A stretch of DNA of 64,000 bases from Diplodia intermedia (GCA_021495925.1 JAKEKT010000008.1:248001-312000); one strand, 5' to 3'; positions 33,067 to 44,342 are shown, counted from the first letter of the stretch. Program-made: numbers and translations. Notes: generated by a model from the letters alone, not told the origin.

Positions 33067-36030
33067 TCAAGGTCGGCTTCCAACCGTGGCAACGATGCTT
33101 GAGTCCTCTTCACAGTCATACCATTCGTCCTCCGTGTCCTTATTGTCTTCCGGCTTCGGCTGTAAGAGCTTCTTCTTTTGCCTTTTTTCTATGATCTGTT
33201 GACGAGTCTCTAAGTTCTGCTGCTTGATCCTCTCCTGGTCACTCAACCGCTTCCGCTTCTCCTCTTCCTCCCTCTTCCTTCGTTCCTCTATCACAAAGTC
33301 AGCCACGAACATCCTTCTCTACCACAGCATTGGCGGGGAGGGGAAGAGGGAGAAGAGAAAGCGAATCGACCGCTCACCTTTCGTCAACGTCAACGCCTGC
33401 AGCCCGAGCACGCACAACGTCTCGTTGGACAGCAGGAACGAGCGCTTCACGATGACGCCGTTGCCCAGGATGACGTCGCGCGGCATGTGCTCGAGCACGA
33501 CGAACTCGTCGGTCCAGATGATGCCGCCGCCCTTGTGCACGAAGCGCCACCGCGCGCCGCGGGCGACGTACTTGGGCCGCACCACCGAGCCGTCGCCCGC
33601 CCAGAAGTTGAGGTGCGCGCACGGCCGCAGCTCGAGCCCGGCCGCCTCCGCCTTGTCCAGCCGGATGAAGTTGCGGTCCGCGCCCGTGTCGAGGAGCGCG
33701 TAGAGGAGCGTCTTGTCGGCGCGGCCCGCGCTGTAGAAGTAGACTTCTTTCTCGAACTCGGCGGCCGAGGATGAGGACGAGTCGGTTACTTCGCTCGGCT
33801 CTGGGGTTGCCGGACGAGGCGTTTCGGCGCGGTTGTGATGCTGCTGCTGCTGCTGGTAACGGTGATGACGGTCGGAGCGGGTGGAGTATGTTGGGTGATA
33901 GGGGGTTGATGCGTAGGAGTTGGCCGCGGGTCCTTGAAGGCCGAAATAGGCAGGGTGGGGTGTTGGTGGGTGTGGATTTGCTGGGTACAGCTGTGGCATC
34001 TGTTGGTATATGCCATGGCTTGACCAGTAACCACCGTACATTGAAGATCCTGGCGTGTCAGGAAAAGCTCCGGGCATGGGAAAGGCGGGTGGTGTGGCAG
34101 TGTAGTACTGCTGCGGGGGCGGACAGGGGTATCTTGACGGTTGACGAGGGGGATTTTGCCTGGACTGGGGGACGTAACTTCCTTGCTCCTGTTCTTGAGC
34201 TCTATCACGCTGTGTGGTTCGGCGTGGGGGCACCGGATCGGGCTCGGGAGGATAAGATCGCGGCGGTGGTGGGGTGGGAGTCAATTTCGGAGAAGGGACC
34301 GGGGATGGTGGTAGATTCAAGACTGGGTGCGTTGCTGTTGATAAAGGCGAAATCGGAGTCGATGGAAGCGAGGGTTCAGATATCATGGGCGAAGACCGGG
34401 CGAGCTCGGGCGCGTTTAAGCCCTGTTCGTTGCTGTCCAGCGAGGAGTCCGCACTCACATCGTGTGCTGTCGTTGGAGAGCCACTTTCAGGTGCCACGAC
34501 TTCGTATTTGTGCATTTCTCCGCGACTCTCACTCACTGGATCTGTCTCTACACCTGTCGCGGACGTATGGTATGAAGCCGTAAGTTCGGTTGATGCACTG
34601 AGGCCGGCTAGCTCAGGTGACAGCAATCCCTCTGATTCCTCCTCAGTGGTAGTTGTATGAAAGGACTCATGGCATTCTGGTGTCGTGTAATGACCGCACG
34701 GGCATGCTCTGATCTCATGAGGAGCAAGCTGGAACCATTCGGTCCACAAATCGGGTCTGGGGTGAGTGTGCGTGCCCGGAGAGGCTAACGGTGTTGACTG
34801 AGTTTTGATGCGGTACAAAGATTCGATGATAGTCTCATGACCTGCTTCCAAGGGCTCCGGCAGTGACTGGTCTCTTGGAGGGCTGTGTGAAGACACTTGT
34901 ATGAAGGGCTCTGAAGGCTCGATATCCTCAGCCTCATCAGGAGTACGACACATGCTATCGACTTCCGCGTTTGCTTCGTCCTGGATAAGGCCAATCTGCT
35001 CAACGGGCCCGTCGAGGTTGTAATCTAGTTCACAAGGATCCGACGATTGATTTGAGGACCTATCATGGTGGTATACAGGGTCATCAAGGTCTTCTGTGCC
35101 AGAGACATCCAAAATGAGATTATCCAGCCCCGGATCAGCCCCATGGTCAAGAGGATATTTTTCGTCAACAGTAGAGACGTCAACGTCTTTGCTGGTAACT
35201 GGAGATTCGATTGCAACGAGTTCAGTTTCGTCAACCACTGGAATGCCTTGCTGCTCAGCAGGGTCCTCTGGAGCCAGATTGTGAAGTCCAGATTCTCCCT
35301 CATCTTCATTCCGTTCGAGAAGGGGAGGGGTATCTTGCTCAGCTGATTCAATATGCCCCTGCGGACTGTCCAGGTTCAAATTATCAGGGGAACCCCTGTC
35401 GCCGACATCTACTGTGCCACCGTCTTCCTCCAGCTGGTTGACGATCTGGGTGATGTTGTTTTGATCGGCTTCACCAGTGAGAGGGAGATGGAGGGTCTCG
35501 GGAGTGCTATTGTGTTGATCCAAGAACTGTAGAGCATTGGTTGCTTCGTCCTCCCGGGTCAACGACAAGTCATCCGAGGGATCAATCGCAATGGCGTCCA
35601 CCGAGTCATCGTGCGATGGACTGAAGCTTCGCAGAGGTTCAACCGAGGTGATGCTGGGTCCCTCGACTCTTCCCTGGACTTTGAGATAGTCGGCTCGGAA
35701 AACGGAAAGATCCCGTTTGAGGACGTGTGCCAGAGCACATACGTGCTCGGTATGTGCCACATCATACTCTTGACCGTAGTTGAGTCGCGTGCATGGTGAA
35801 AAGCACTGTGTCTGTCCCTCCGCTTCCGCGCCAATAGATTGCCGGAGTCTGTCTTCTCCTCGAAGGGGTTTTGGTGGTAGGGGCGTAGTATAGATAATGG
35901 CATGCTCATTCTGTCTGCACCGAACATCGGAGCGAGTCGTCGCCCGACCTGAGTAAGTTTTGATCATCCTGCGACGCAACTCAGCTGCGGACTCCCACGA
36001 TCGATGTAGATGGGAAGAGCATACAGGCAT
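33067..36030 (-). CDS. Large disordered protein with a C-terminal retropepsin-like domain
   Basis: Two exons, 36030..33378 and 33287..33067 (90-bp intron), encode about 957 residues. Residues 1-720 are acidic and Ser/Pro/Glu-rich with no visible domain. Then come Tyr/Pro/Gln-rich repeats with a QQQQQHH run. A single aspartic-protease-like domain follows, with LLDTGADRNFI (D781), the PRDVILG strand and turn, and strands between. One DTG means it must dimerise to act, as in Ddi1 and retroviral proteases. The terminal exon is highly charged (ERRKREEEEKRKRLSDQERIKQQ), ending WYDCEED. The 3' splice site chosen keeps LTLTK-EERRKREEE in frame. Nearer AG sites lead to stops. No reverse transcriptase or integrase lies nearby. 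The N-terminal start is tentative because the region is unconserved. Confidence 0.75.
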
Positions 36031-36998
36031 CTGGATGAGCGCTCCCCAGGCTCGACGACGACATAAACACGAAGTGACCCATCGGATGCCTTTATACGGA
36101 AGATCTGGAGTCGTTTAGCGGCCAACGATGAGATTGAAGTGGCTCAAACGGCGGGCATTACTTTTCCGGGGCTGAAGAAACCGGGCCATCGTTCGCTCGA
36201 TACGGTTTGGTAGCCTGAATCGGGAATCAACAGAGTTCATCCTCTTATGGGGCACGCGGAGCCAACGGCGGTTGCGCGAAGCCTTGTTGACTTACTCGAC
36301 ACGTCGGACCGTTTCTGGGGGACAGTGGCCCGATCGAGACGTCCCTTGGATCGAGGCTTTACCGGCATTGGCACGAATGGAGTGGGCCTCGCGAAGACGG
36401 TTGCAAGTGATACGGCGATGGATGGAGGGGCGTGACGACGGACTCGTTCCCTCGGTCATCCGGCTTGAGAACCCAAACAGAAAGAGGCTCTGCTCAGCTT
36501 CGTCATTCACAGGCCGATGCATAGCCCGCTTGCTGTCCGACGCCCGAGGGCTTGGGCTGCAGACAGTCGCATGCGGGCGCCCCAGCCTCTGGGCTACGAT
36601 TGAGACGCGGCCACGTTCGCAGCAACTGCATGCAGCGCGTATGCGGGGCGCACCGGTTTGGCTGATACGACACGTCCACCAAACCCATGTTTATCCCGAC
36701 TGCTCGTACTGCTTACTGCGCGAGAGCCTGGTGGCGCAACACTCCAGAAAACATGGCGGCTGTGTTATGCAACGGAGCAGGTCGGAGAGGTGGGAAGTGA
36801 TTGCGGCAGTGCGGGGTCGGTCGATACCCCGGCAAACACCAGCGTGCAGAGCGCAGAACACTTCGGCTCAGCCTCGCATCATGCAGGCTTCGGTGCGAGC
36901 TCCGCGGCCAAGTCTAATCGTGGCAGCAAGGCTGAAAACACCCAAGTTGCCCTGCTCTTCGCACAGCAATTCAACTTCTCGTGGCCAACCATTCGAAA
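36031..36998. other. Divergent intergenic region
   Basis: Shared upstream region of the retropepsin-domain gene (-) and the DUF6594 gene (+). Long open frames cross it on the plus strand but carry no recognisable features and no conserved start. Confidence 0.4.
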
Positions 36999-37984
36999 AT
37001 GGACCCCTCGTCGAGTACTTCTTCCCAGGACGGAGCGTCCAATACCACGATACAAGTATGCGGCCCCCGGGGATATCCGAAACTGGCAGCCATAATGGGA
37101 CCACACCGAGGAATGGCCCTGTTCAAACGCTTCGCGGCCCTCAATGCGCGGAATCTGCTGTACATGCAGGCCGAGTTGTTGGATCTTGAACGTGAGCTGG
37201 ATGTGATAGCTGAGATGGACCGGGAGGACGGCCGTCCTTTTGATGTCAAGGCTCTGAAGTTGATGAGTCCCGATCCAGGCGAGCCCGATGATGAACAAAG
37301 ACAGCTTGTGTTGAAACTGCAGCGGAAACTGAAAGAATACAGTGAGTTTGGACCATGAGACGGATTGGCTTGCCTTTGACCATTGCAATCCAGACGAAGC
37401 GCTTCTACAGCAAGCAAAGATCAACAAGCTTGAGAAAGCGAACAAGTACGACCTACACGTCTTGAATGGCTGGTTGAGGCAGGAGCAGGGCGGCGACAAC
37501 TTCCTGCTCGGGGTGGAAGCTCGCCCCTGGCAGGAGCAGCGGGATCTGGTTGCCCTGTCAAGCCGGCAGCACGACACCCTCACAAAGTACATGTCCGAAA
37601 CGCTGGTGCCTTGGTTACACCGTCAAGGGCTGCACCGGCCGAAGAAGATGGATGAAGAGGCCGGCTTGGTGGAGTGGGACGACGGATCCTACAGCACGGC
37701 ATCTAGAGTGCTGAGCGTCGTCGCTTCCTCACTCATCCCGGGTGCTGCCGTCGTCACCCTCTACCACATCCAGGACCTCCTTGCAAGAATTTTCGCCGCC
37801 CTGGGCTTCTCCGCCCTCTTCTCCCTTGCTCTTGCGCTCTTGACGACTGCCCGGCCTGCGGAGATCTTTGCCGCGACAGCAGCGTGGGTTCTCCTTCGAT
37901 CGATCCCTTTGCACCTTCACTGACACCCAACCCAGGTTTGCTTCGGTCCAGGTCGTCTTCATTGGTAGCACCAGTACCTCCTGA
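36999..37984 (+). CDS. DUF6594 membrane protein
   Basis: Three exons, 36999..37341, 37394..37883 and 37936..37984 (introns of 52 bp each), encode 293 residues. The N-terminal blocks are GYPKLAAIMG, MALFKRFAALNARNLLYMQAEL and LERELD. They are followed by the spliced KEYNEALLQQAKINKLEKA and a C-terminal cluster of two or three hydrophobic helices (LIPGAAVVTLYHI, LGFSALFSLALALLTTA). This order is that of fungal DUF6594 proteins. The last exon was rebuilt because the uninterrupted frame runs into an unrelated end. With the intron it reads AAFASVQVVFIGSTSTS, the usual family tail. DUF6594 families are expanded in filamentous fungi and their function is unknown. A membrane location is inferred from the helices. 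Confidence 0.9.
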
Positions 37985-38285
37985 CGAGTCACAGCTATTG
38001 CCGCTATTGGTTAGCGGCGTTCGTTGGCACAAATTAGTCAGCCTTCAGATGGCATCTTCCATCCATCGCCCCTTTTCTTCGTTGCTTTCTTCTCGAGGCT
38101 TGAGCAGTTGCTAAACACGGCACACGGCGAAGAAAAAAGGCTTATCGACACGCATCCCTTCGCCCAATCAAATCCGGCGCTATATCCGCCCCACCACCCG
38201 CTCGCCCGACCCAAAAAAAATTCCGCACCCCAACAGAACACCACCAGACGCTATGGATGGCTGCAACCAAGGGCAAAAAGAGATA
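37985..38285. other. Intergenic, DUF6594 gene to tRNA
   Basis: About 300 bp holding the 3' UTR of the DUF6594 gene and the downstream flank of the tRNA gene, including the pol III terminator. No other gene is seen. Confidence 0.5.
38275..38279 (-). terminator. RNA polymerase III terminator of tRNA-Glu
   Basis: Five T residues on the minus strand, 7 nt after the discriminator base of the tRNA. This is the usual pol III stop signal. Confidence 0.8.
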
Positions 38286-38386
38286 TTCCGTCGCCGGGAA
38301 TCGAACCCGGGCCTTGCCGGCACTTGTAAGTGAGATGACTCTCGAGGACTGAGAGCGGCAAATCCTAGCCCCTAGACCACAACGGA
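38286..38386 (-). tRNA. tRNA-Glu (anticodon CTC) with a 29-nt intron
   Basis: On the minus strand a full cloverleaf can be drawn. The acceptor stem TCCGTTG pairs with CGACGGA (one G-T pair), with discriminator A at 38286. The D-arm carries the A-box (TGGTCTAGG). The anticodon stem TGCCG/CGGCA has loop CTCTCA and anticodon CTC at positions 34-36, and the T-arm carries GGTTCGAATCC (B-box). Removing 29 nt (38349..38321), placed after position 37 as in nuclear tRNA introns, leaves a 72-nt tRNA, the normal length for tRNA-Glu. The intron would be cut by the tRNA-splicing endonuclease. CCA is not encoded, as expected in eukaryotes. Confidence 0.96.
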
Positions 38387-38797
38387 TGTGATGGTCTACT
38401 CGGAAACCCGAGTAACTCTCTCAGTTGGTGAAAGTGGATCCGAGGAGATGCTTTATATACCCATTCAGTTTCTCTTATCCACTGTCAAGACCAATGGTGG
38501 ATGGATGCCGGAATCAGCTCGGTGGCAGCTAGTCTTAGTCAGGTTGAATCCCTTAACTCGAAATTCACGTCGGATCCATTGAGGTGAAAGACAGCCTGCT
38601 ACACTGACAGAACTTGAAAATGATGCGAACCCTACAATACATTCCATTATCCCTTTCGTGAAGTTTGAACCAGTGGTGTGGGCAAGCATGCTTGATCCCC
38701 GTACATTCAAACAGTCACAGAACTCGCTCGTGGGGATATGAGGCACTTGGATCAACCTATACATGGCCAAATTTGTCGCATGGAATCGAATGACACT
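38387..38797. other. Intergenic, tRNA to cyclase gene
   Basis: About 410 bp holding the 5' flank of the tRNA gene and the 3' UTR of the cyclase gene. Nothing else is recognised. Confidence 0.4.
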
Positions 38798-40273
38798 TCA
38801 AAGGATCGCTTGTCCATTCACATGGCTGCTCACACCACCTAGAATCTTGTCAGGAGACGGATAGTCACGCCTGGAACGGATAATAGCTTACCAGGGCAGT
38901 TTGCCGGGGCGCTGGAGAAGAAGAAGAACCACCGGTTTTGCTCTCTGCACTTCTGCGCCAGCTTCTCCAGGTCCAACATCTCTCCAATCGGCATGCCCCA
39001 CAAGGCCAAAAGGTATTCGTGAAGGTAATGCGCTACACTTCAAGTCAGCCTCTTTTGCAGCGATAGAGAGAAGAAACTGGCAAGCCAACCTTCATGCGAC
39101 GGCCACGCCTCGAATGCGGGGGCATCTCCACCGACGGTGGCGAAGTAGCAGTCGTGCAGCCAATCAATCATCCTCTCCTCCTGACTCAAGCCTGCCCACC
39201 TCTGCCCGTCGTTGATGCCGAACTCATGCGGCCGCGCGGCGAGGGCGTTGCGCTCGTCAGGGGACTTCGAGTTGTGGGCTTCGACCCATCCGCTGCGGAC
39301 GAAGAGCATGTCGCCGATCTTGATGTCCCCACCTTGGGCCGCGGGGCGGATGTCGATGCCCTGGTCTTTGCCGCATTGGTAGAGTTCCTGGTGGTTACGG
39401 TCAGTGGGACAAGGTAGTGAAGAGATTGACATAGTTACCTCGAAGCTGATTGGATAATGGTCGTACGGGTCGTACGCGATGCCCTTCCTCTTTGCGTAAC
39501 CTCGGTAGTCGAGGAGAACGCCTCGGCCGGCGATGCCGTGTTCGGCCCAATGGTGGATGCTGCACTTGTGGCTCGCGTTGGTGCCAGTGGGGGTGACGAT
39601 TTCGGTGCCTTTAGTCTACGGACCGTGAGTTCGGGTATCCGGAAAGGATGGGGTGGGGTGGCAGCTTACATTATTGTAGAAGGTACCTGTCTCGACCCAA
39701 GAGAACTGCAAGTGGTAAGTAGAGGAGCGGGGAAGGGACATGGCGGAGACATCATACGTGGCGGAAGCCATCCCACTGGGTTCCCGACTGAGTGTTCATT
39801 GAGTAGACGTCGTCGTAGGCGATGTTTTCGGCGAGGGTCTTGATCTCATGCTTGAACTGTTGGCGATGGAACGCCGGCACTTCGGGAACATTCAGAGGCA
39901 AGCTTGTTTCCGAGGTCAGCCTGTACTTCCCCGCAGCTGGAATTGGATTCTCACTTCACTGGAACGATTTCGCCAGTGCGGATTTCCTTCGAAGCAGCGG
40001 CCACGCGGGCTGGGGTGAGGAGGTTCAGCCGACCGATCTGTGGACCGTGAGTTAACACGCTGGATATACTGCATCGGGCCAACTAACAAAGTCGTTCTCC
40101 CCCCAAACCCAGGCGGCGTCCTTGGGCGCGCCCTCGATTTTCGGGAGTTCTTTTCTCGTGGGAAACTTGGTAGAGTTCGGGTCGAACGGGATGGTAGTGG
40201 CTGTTTTGTTCATGGTGAGGAAGTCCTTGATTTGGGTCAGTCGCTGACCGGCTGAGCTCTGCTGGTCCGCCAT
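38798..40273 (-). CDS. Cyclase-family protein (kynurenine formamidase-like fold)
   Basis: Eight exons on the minus strand: 40273..40088, 40037..39955, 39902..39758, 39705..39670, 39615..39439, 39387..39090, 39032..38892 and 38838..38798. They give 368 residues, with seven introns of 50-57 bp all in phase. The family blocks appear in order: AAWVWGENDFIGRLNLLTPA, VNLPLNVPEVPAFHR, NTQSGTQWDGFRH, HHWAEHGIAGRGVLLDY, GDMLFVRSGW, FEAWPSHE, YLLALWGMPIGE and a terminal AIL. The cyclase motif, normally HxGTHxDxPxH, reads QSGTQWDGFRH. The first two histidines are glutamine, a form I recall as common in this fungal subfamily. Metal chemistry and substrate are therefore uncertain. A 34-nt alternative intron was rejected because it inserts extra residues before LPLNVP. 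Confidence 0.9.
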
Positions 40274-40749
40274 GATGGTGAGAAGATGTGTGGGAATCGA
40301 GTCGAGAGAAGTGCGGAGAACAGATGCGACCCATTCTTATGTAGGGCATCCCCGCGAAAGCCACTCAGCCAGGGAGTCTCCCCGCATTTGCGGTGGGAGC
40401 CTCGGTGGCGGGAATAACTAGTGGGTGGAGCGACAGAGGACTACTGTGTAAGCGTCATGACGGCCGAGGCCCGCGATACATCGGAACCAGGGACCGACCA
40501 ATCCCCAAACCTTAAACCGGCTCTAAGATTAAACGTCGCTAATGGCACTTGAGACGGGCAGATACTAGGCGTGAGCATTTTCTGGAGCTCAGACTCAGAC
40601 CCCGGTCACAGGTCGGCAGTGTCGGGTGCGGGGGAGAGAGCAAGACGTCATCGCCGCCGGATGACTCGCCTGTCCGTGCCCCTCACTAACAACACAGTGC
40701 ACCTCGTCCATTCTCCACCAAAAAGAAAACACACCCGCCGTCGCCCGCC
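40274..40749. other. Divergent promoter region, cyclase / eIF2D
   Basis: About 480 bp between the start codons of the cyclase (-) and eIF2D (+) genes. The last part before 40750 is C/A-rich, as is usual for a constitutive fungal 5' UTR. No other gene is seen. Confidence 0.45.
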
Positions 40750-42797
40750 ATGTTCAAGAAGAAGCCGAACGTGCGCCAATGCCCCGTTCGCGCCCCCGCC
40801 CCTCTCAGCTAAACCAACCCAGATCAAACCGCTCGCGCCCATCAAGAACTCCGAGCGCCGCAAGCTCGCCGACCAGATCATCGCGGACCTGGGCCTCCAA
40901 GTGCCGCCACCGCCCGCAGATGTCGACCCCGCCGACAAGGCCGCCTCGACGGCCGGCCTGACGAACCTGCGCAACGCCCTGCTTCCCGACGGCTCGCTGT
41001 CAGCGCGCTTCCAAACCACCGCCGGCCCCGATCTCAAGAAAATCTCAGGCACCGTCTACGTTGGCGCCCCGGCCGGCAGCCAGGACAACCGCGTGCTCTG
41101 GATACGCCTGGACGAAAAGATGCATCCGACCGTTTACACGCTCTGGCGCAACCCGGGCATCCTGCCGCTGCTGCACACGCCCGGCTTCGTCGTCGAGAAG
41201 ATCCAGGGCGGCGCCGACCTGATGACGCCCGGCCTGCAGAACGGCCCGCCCTTCCCCCAAAAAGCGAAGAAGGGCGCCGTCGTCGCCGTGGCGAGCTTGG
41301 AGAACCCGACCGTGCCCGTCGCCGTCGGCGTGTGCGAGATCGACGTCAGTGCGCTGCAGCAGGTGCAGGGCGCTAGGGGCCATGCCGTGAGGTCGGTACA
41401 TTGGGCGGGCGACGAGATATGGGCGTGGAGCACATCTGGGAAAGAGGGCGGAGCCCCGCCGGAGCATTTGGAGGGGTGGTATGGTGAGAATGCGGAGGTC
41501 GAGGCAGTGGCAGACCAGTTAGAAGGCACGGATCTGAAAGATGTTGAAGATGGCGGCGTACAGCTGGATCCTAAGGTGCCAGCCGAAGGTGCGGATGGGG
41601 AGGTGGTTTCAAAGGAAGAGAAGTTCGAGTATGCAGAAGATCAGGAGTTGACCACCAAAGGTAGCCCAACCGTCTAACAGTCATCTGCAGGACAGAAGCT
41701 AATATTGCGCAGAGATCGACGAGGCGTTCAGGAGAGCATTCATATACGGAGTTCACCATCATATGGAGACCAACAAGAACGAGCCGAACTACGGTCTTTC
41801 CTTCCCGCTTTCTCAGTCTTCGGTCATGGCTACCCTCGTTCAACCTTTCCTCCCGGCATTCACACCCAAGCAAACCGCCTCTCTCCAAATAAAGAAAACA
41901 TCCTTCAAAAACATCAAGAAGTTCATCAAGTCCCTGGACAAGGCACGATTGGTCAAATCCAAAGATCGCGATGGCAATGAGGTCGTCATCCTCGACATCG
42001 ACTTCAACGACGCAACGTTCAAGGAATTCAAGCCCTACCGCCTCCCCAAGAAGGACACCGCGGGTGGCGCCAGCGCCGGTCGAGGCACCACAGCCACGGC
42101 GACCGCCGGTCCCAGCGGTGAGGATACGTCAATCGGCCAGAAGCTCAAGAAGGTCGAGCTCTTCCGGCCGAAAGAGAAGCTGGCGCCGCTCTTCACGGCC
42201 GCCAACGCCGACGCGCGCGGACTGTTCACCGCGGCGGAGCTGCGGCCCATCGTCACTGCGTACATTGAGACGGAGAAGCTCGTCTCGCTGACCAACAAGC
42301 GCATGGTTACGCTCGACCCAATCCTCGCCAACGCCGTCTTTGACGGCTCCGCGCGTACAGATAAGGAGGTTCTGGCCAAGGGCGCGGCGCCACGCGATGC
42401 GCTCGTCGACCGCGTACTGGCGTCGTGCGCGCCCTTTTACACCATCTTGCGGAACGATGAGACGGTTGCCGCGGCTTCGGCGTCTGTGAAGCCCAAGGCG
42501 GGCGCCGCGCCCAAGGTCAACATCACACTGGAGACGCGCAGCGGCAACAAGACGGTAACGAAGACGAGCGGCGTCGAGCCGTACTTTATCAACCCGCAGG
42601 TGCTCGCGGACGAGCTGCGCAAGGCGTGCGCGAGCAGCACGAGCGTCGAGCAGAAGGTCGGCAGCTCGCCGCGGAACCCGGTCATGGAGGTCATGGTGCA
42701 GGGGCCACAGAAGGAAGCGGTGCTGAAGGCGCTGGAGAAGAGGGGCGTGCCGAAGGGGTGGGTCGAGGTTGTGGACAAGACGAAGAAGAAGAAATGA
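40750..42797 (+). CDS. TMA64: Translation initiation factor eIF2D (Tma64)
   Basis: Three exons, 40750..40770, 40823..41660 and 41713..42797 (two 52-bp introns), encode 647 residues. The 21-nt first exon encodes MFKKKPN, joined to IKPLAPIKNSERRK, the conserved eIF2D start. An N-terminal PUA-type region follows (VPVAVGVCEI, HAVRSVHWAGDEIW), then a winged-helix or SWIB-like middle (LFTAAELRPIVTAYIETEKL). The C-terminal SUI1 domain contains GNKTVTKTSGVEPYFI, with KALEKRGVPKGWVEVVD at the very end. eIF2D acts on 40S ribosomes in recycling, removing leftover tRNA and mRNA after termination, and can deliver tRNA to the P site without GTP. A linker with Ala/Thr/Gly repeats lies near residue 410. Confidence 0.96.
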
Positions 42798-44156
42798 GGG
42801 TAAATGTCACAGATTTTACCATTCACATACCACGGGGCATAACGAGGTAGACAAAAAGCGATGACACGCGAACATGAATGCATGATCAACCATGAAACTG
42901 CTGTGCTTCGGATGATGTGAAGTTCCAATGCGAACTGAAGACAGATATCTCACTTTCAAACAGAGCGTGGGGAAGATCAAGTGCTTGGAAGACTTTTTGC
43001 GACTGCTGCCATGTGCATGGCCGACGCCTATCTTTATCGCTTTTCTTCGATGGAGACTAAAATTACAATGCAGAATACTTCGTGTCCGCCGTTCGTGACA
43101 AAAACGACGTGAGGGGGAAGAGGGTGCGTGCGCGGAAGCGCAGCAGCAAAAGAAACCACCAAACCACCTCGGGATACGAGACTAATCTTAGACCTCGCAC
43201 CTCCTCTCCCTTTCCCCGAAACAGAAGGTGTAAATAATACATGCAAGATGCATAAAAAAGAGTCGTGACAACCGTGATAGCGAAAACAACACCCTCGCCC
43301 CATCGTCGTCGAACCACACCCTTCTGCCGTGCAAGAACAGGGTGTTGTGAATTCACATCTCATCCTTCCACAGCCGATTGATACCGTTGCTACCGCCATC
43401 GCCGCCGCCGCCGCCACTACCACCACCATCGTTATTGAGTCCGTCGTTGTTTTTGTTGTTATTGTTGTTCTTCTTTTCGTCGTTTTGTCGTTGTTCTTGG
43501 CCGGGGCTTTTTTTGCTCCTGGTGATGTCGATTTCTTCCCTTTCCGTCGTCACCGCCCCGGGCGGCGCCCCACCGCTGACCGGCTCCATTACTGATGCAG
43601 ACGATGCTCCACCGCTCGCGCCAACGATGACAATTGCACCGTCGTCGCTGCTGGAGCCCCTGTGCATCTCTTGCCTTTTCGGGCCGTGGCCACCGTTGAT
43701 GCTGTTGCTGCTGCCGCGGCTGCCGCCGTCATCGCCGCGCGCCAGGGATTGCTGGAACGCGTGTTGGCGGTTCTGGGGAGCATTGGCTGGCGTGGTGCCC
43801 AGCTCGCTTTCGTGGAGCGATTGCGAGTGCGCCTTGTGTTTTCTCTCGCCCGCTGTATGCGTCGTCGCCGTGGGCGATTGGATCGATCGAGGGCGTGGCG
43901 GCGGTGGCAGCAGCAGCGGTGGAATCCAGCAGCAACAGTGTCTTTTCCGGCATCGGCAGCATCAACAGCGTCGGTGCCGTGGGCGGCGGTAGTAGCAATG
44001 GTGGCGTCGACAATTCTGTATCCTTTTCTTCTTCCTTTTCCTTTCTGACTTCTTCAACAACGGACGTAATGGTGACGGCGGCAGTGGCGGCGGTGGCGGC
44101 GGCGGCGAGGACGACGGGCAGCGTGACGGTGCGCGTCCGGCGCAGCGTCACCTTCT
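42798..44156. other. Low-complexity region downstream of eIF2D
   Basis: The left part holds the eIF2D 3' UTR. From 43.35 to 44.15 kb the sequence is dominated by trinucleotide runs (GCC/CAC/AAC types), which open several frames at once on both strands. One minus-strand frame looks protein-like and is listed separately. No recognisable family is seen. Confidence 0.5.
43353..43957 (-). other. Open, protein-like minus-strand frame of unknown status
   Basis: The minus-strand frame ending at the stop at 43353 stays open for about 200 codons. Its middle lacks simple repeats and reads like protein (HSQSLHESELGTTPANAP, then QNRQHAFQQSLARGDDGGS). The end is an Asn/Gly-rich run closing with RLWKDEM. 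It has no start codon at its open end, so it would need an upstream exon. A candidate is the signal-peptide-bearing frame that begins at 44535 (TLLLIASTLLLQLDLIHALP). I could not find a splice pair that convinces. It may be the last exon of a secreted low-complexity protein or chance openness from trinucleotide repeats. Confidence 0.3.
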
Positions 44157-44342
44157 TTACGCGACGACCTGGGCTTCCGGCTGCGCCTTGGGCTGCACCG
44201 GTTGCTCGTGCATCGCCAGCAGCAGCGGCGACATCAGCAGCGTCAGGAAGAAACCGAGCAGCGCGAGCGGGACCAGGATGCCCGAACGGAAGGGCGACTT
44301 GTTTTGGGCGGCGCCGGCCTTGGTCGCGGAGGAGGAGGACAT
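44157..44342 (-). CDS. Possible small single-pass membrane protein
   Basis: A 61-residue frame starts at the ATG at 44342 in a good context (CCAACC before ATG). It encodes a polar N-terminus (AAQNKSPFRS), one strong hydrophobic segment (GILVPLALLGFFLTLLMSPL) and a short polar tail. Third positions are almost all G or C, as in the true genes of this window, and the frame has no trinucleotide-repeat character. I do not recognise the family. It overlaps a longer frame in another phase that starts at 44535 with a signal-peptide-like sequence, so it could be an internal exon of a larger gene rather than a gene by itself. Confidence 0.4.
   Translation of the reverse strand: MSSSSATKAGAAQNKSPFRSGILVPLALLGFFLTLLMSPLLLAMHEQPVQPKAQPEAQVVA

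Noticed and set aside
33288..33320. Nearest AG acceptors after the retropepsin exon (around 33308-33315)
   Set aside because: In phase with the strong GTGAGC donor they run into TGA within a few codons. The acceptor at 33288 keeps the charged tail open.
33067..36030. Intact LTR retrotransposon
   Set aside because: Only a protease-like domain is present. There is no reverse transcriptase, RNase H, integrase or terminal repeat, and the gene has a normal intron.
39921..39954. 34-nt intron in the cyclase gene
   Set aside because: It is too short for this genome and inserts extra residues before the conserved LPLNVP. The 52-nt intron 39954..39903 restores the family sequence.
43378..43992. 204-codon plus-strand frame of Leu/Pro/Ser runs
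   Set aside because: It is made almost wholly of trinucleotide repeats read in a hydrophobic frame. The opposite strand is more protein-like.
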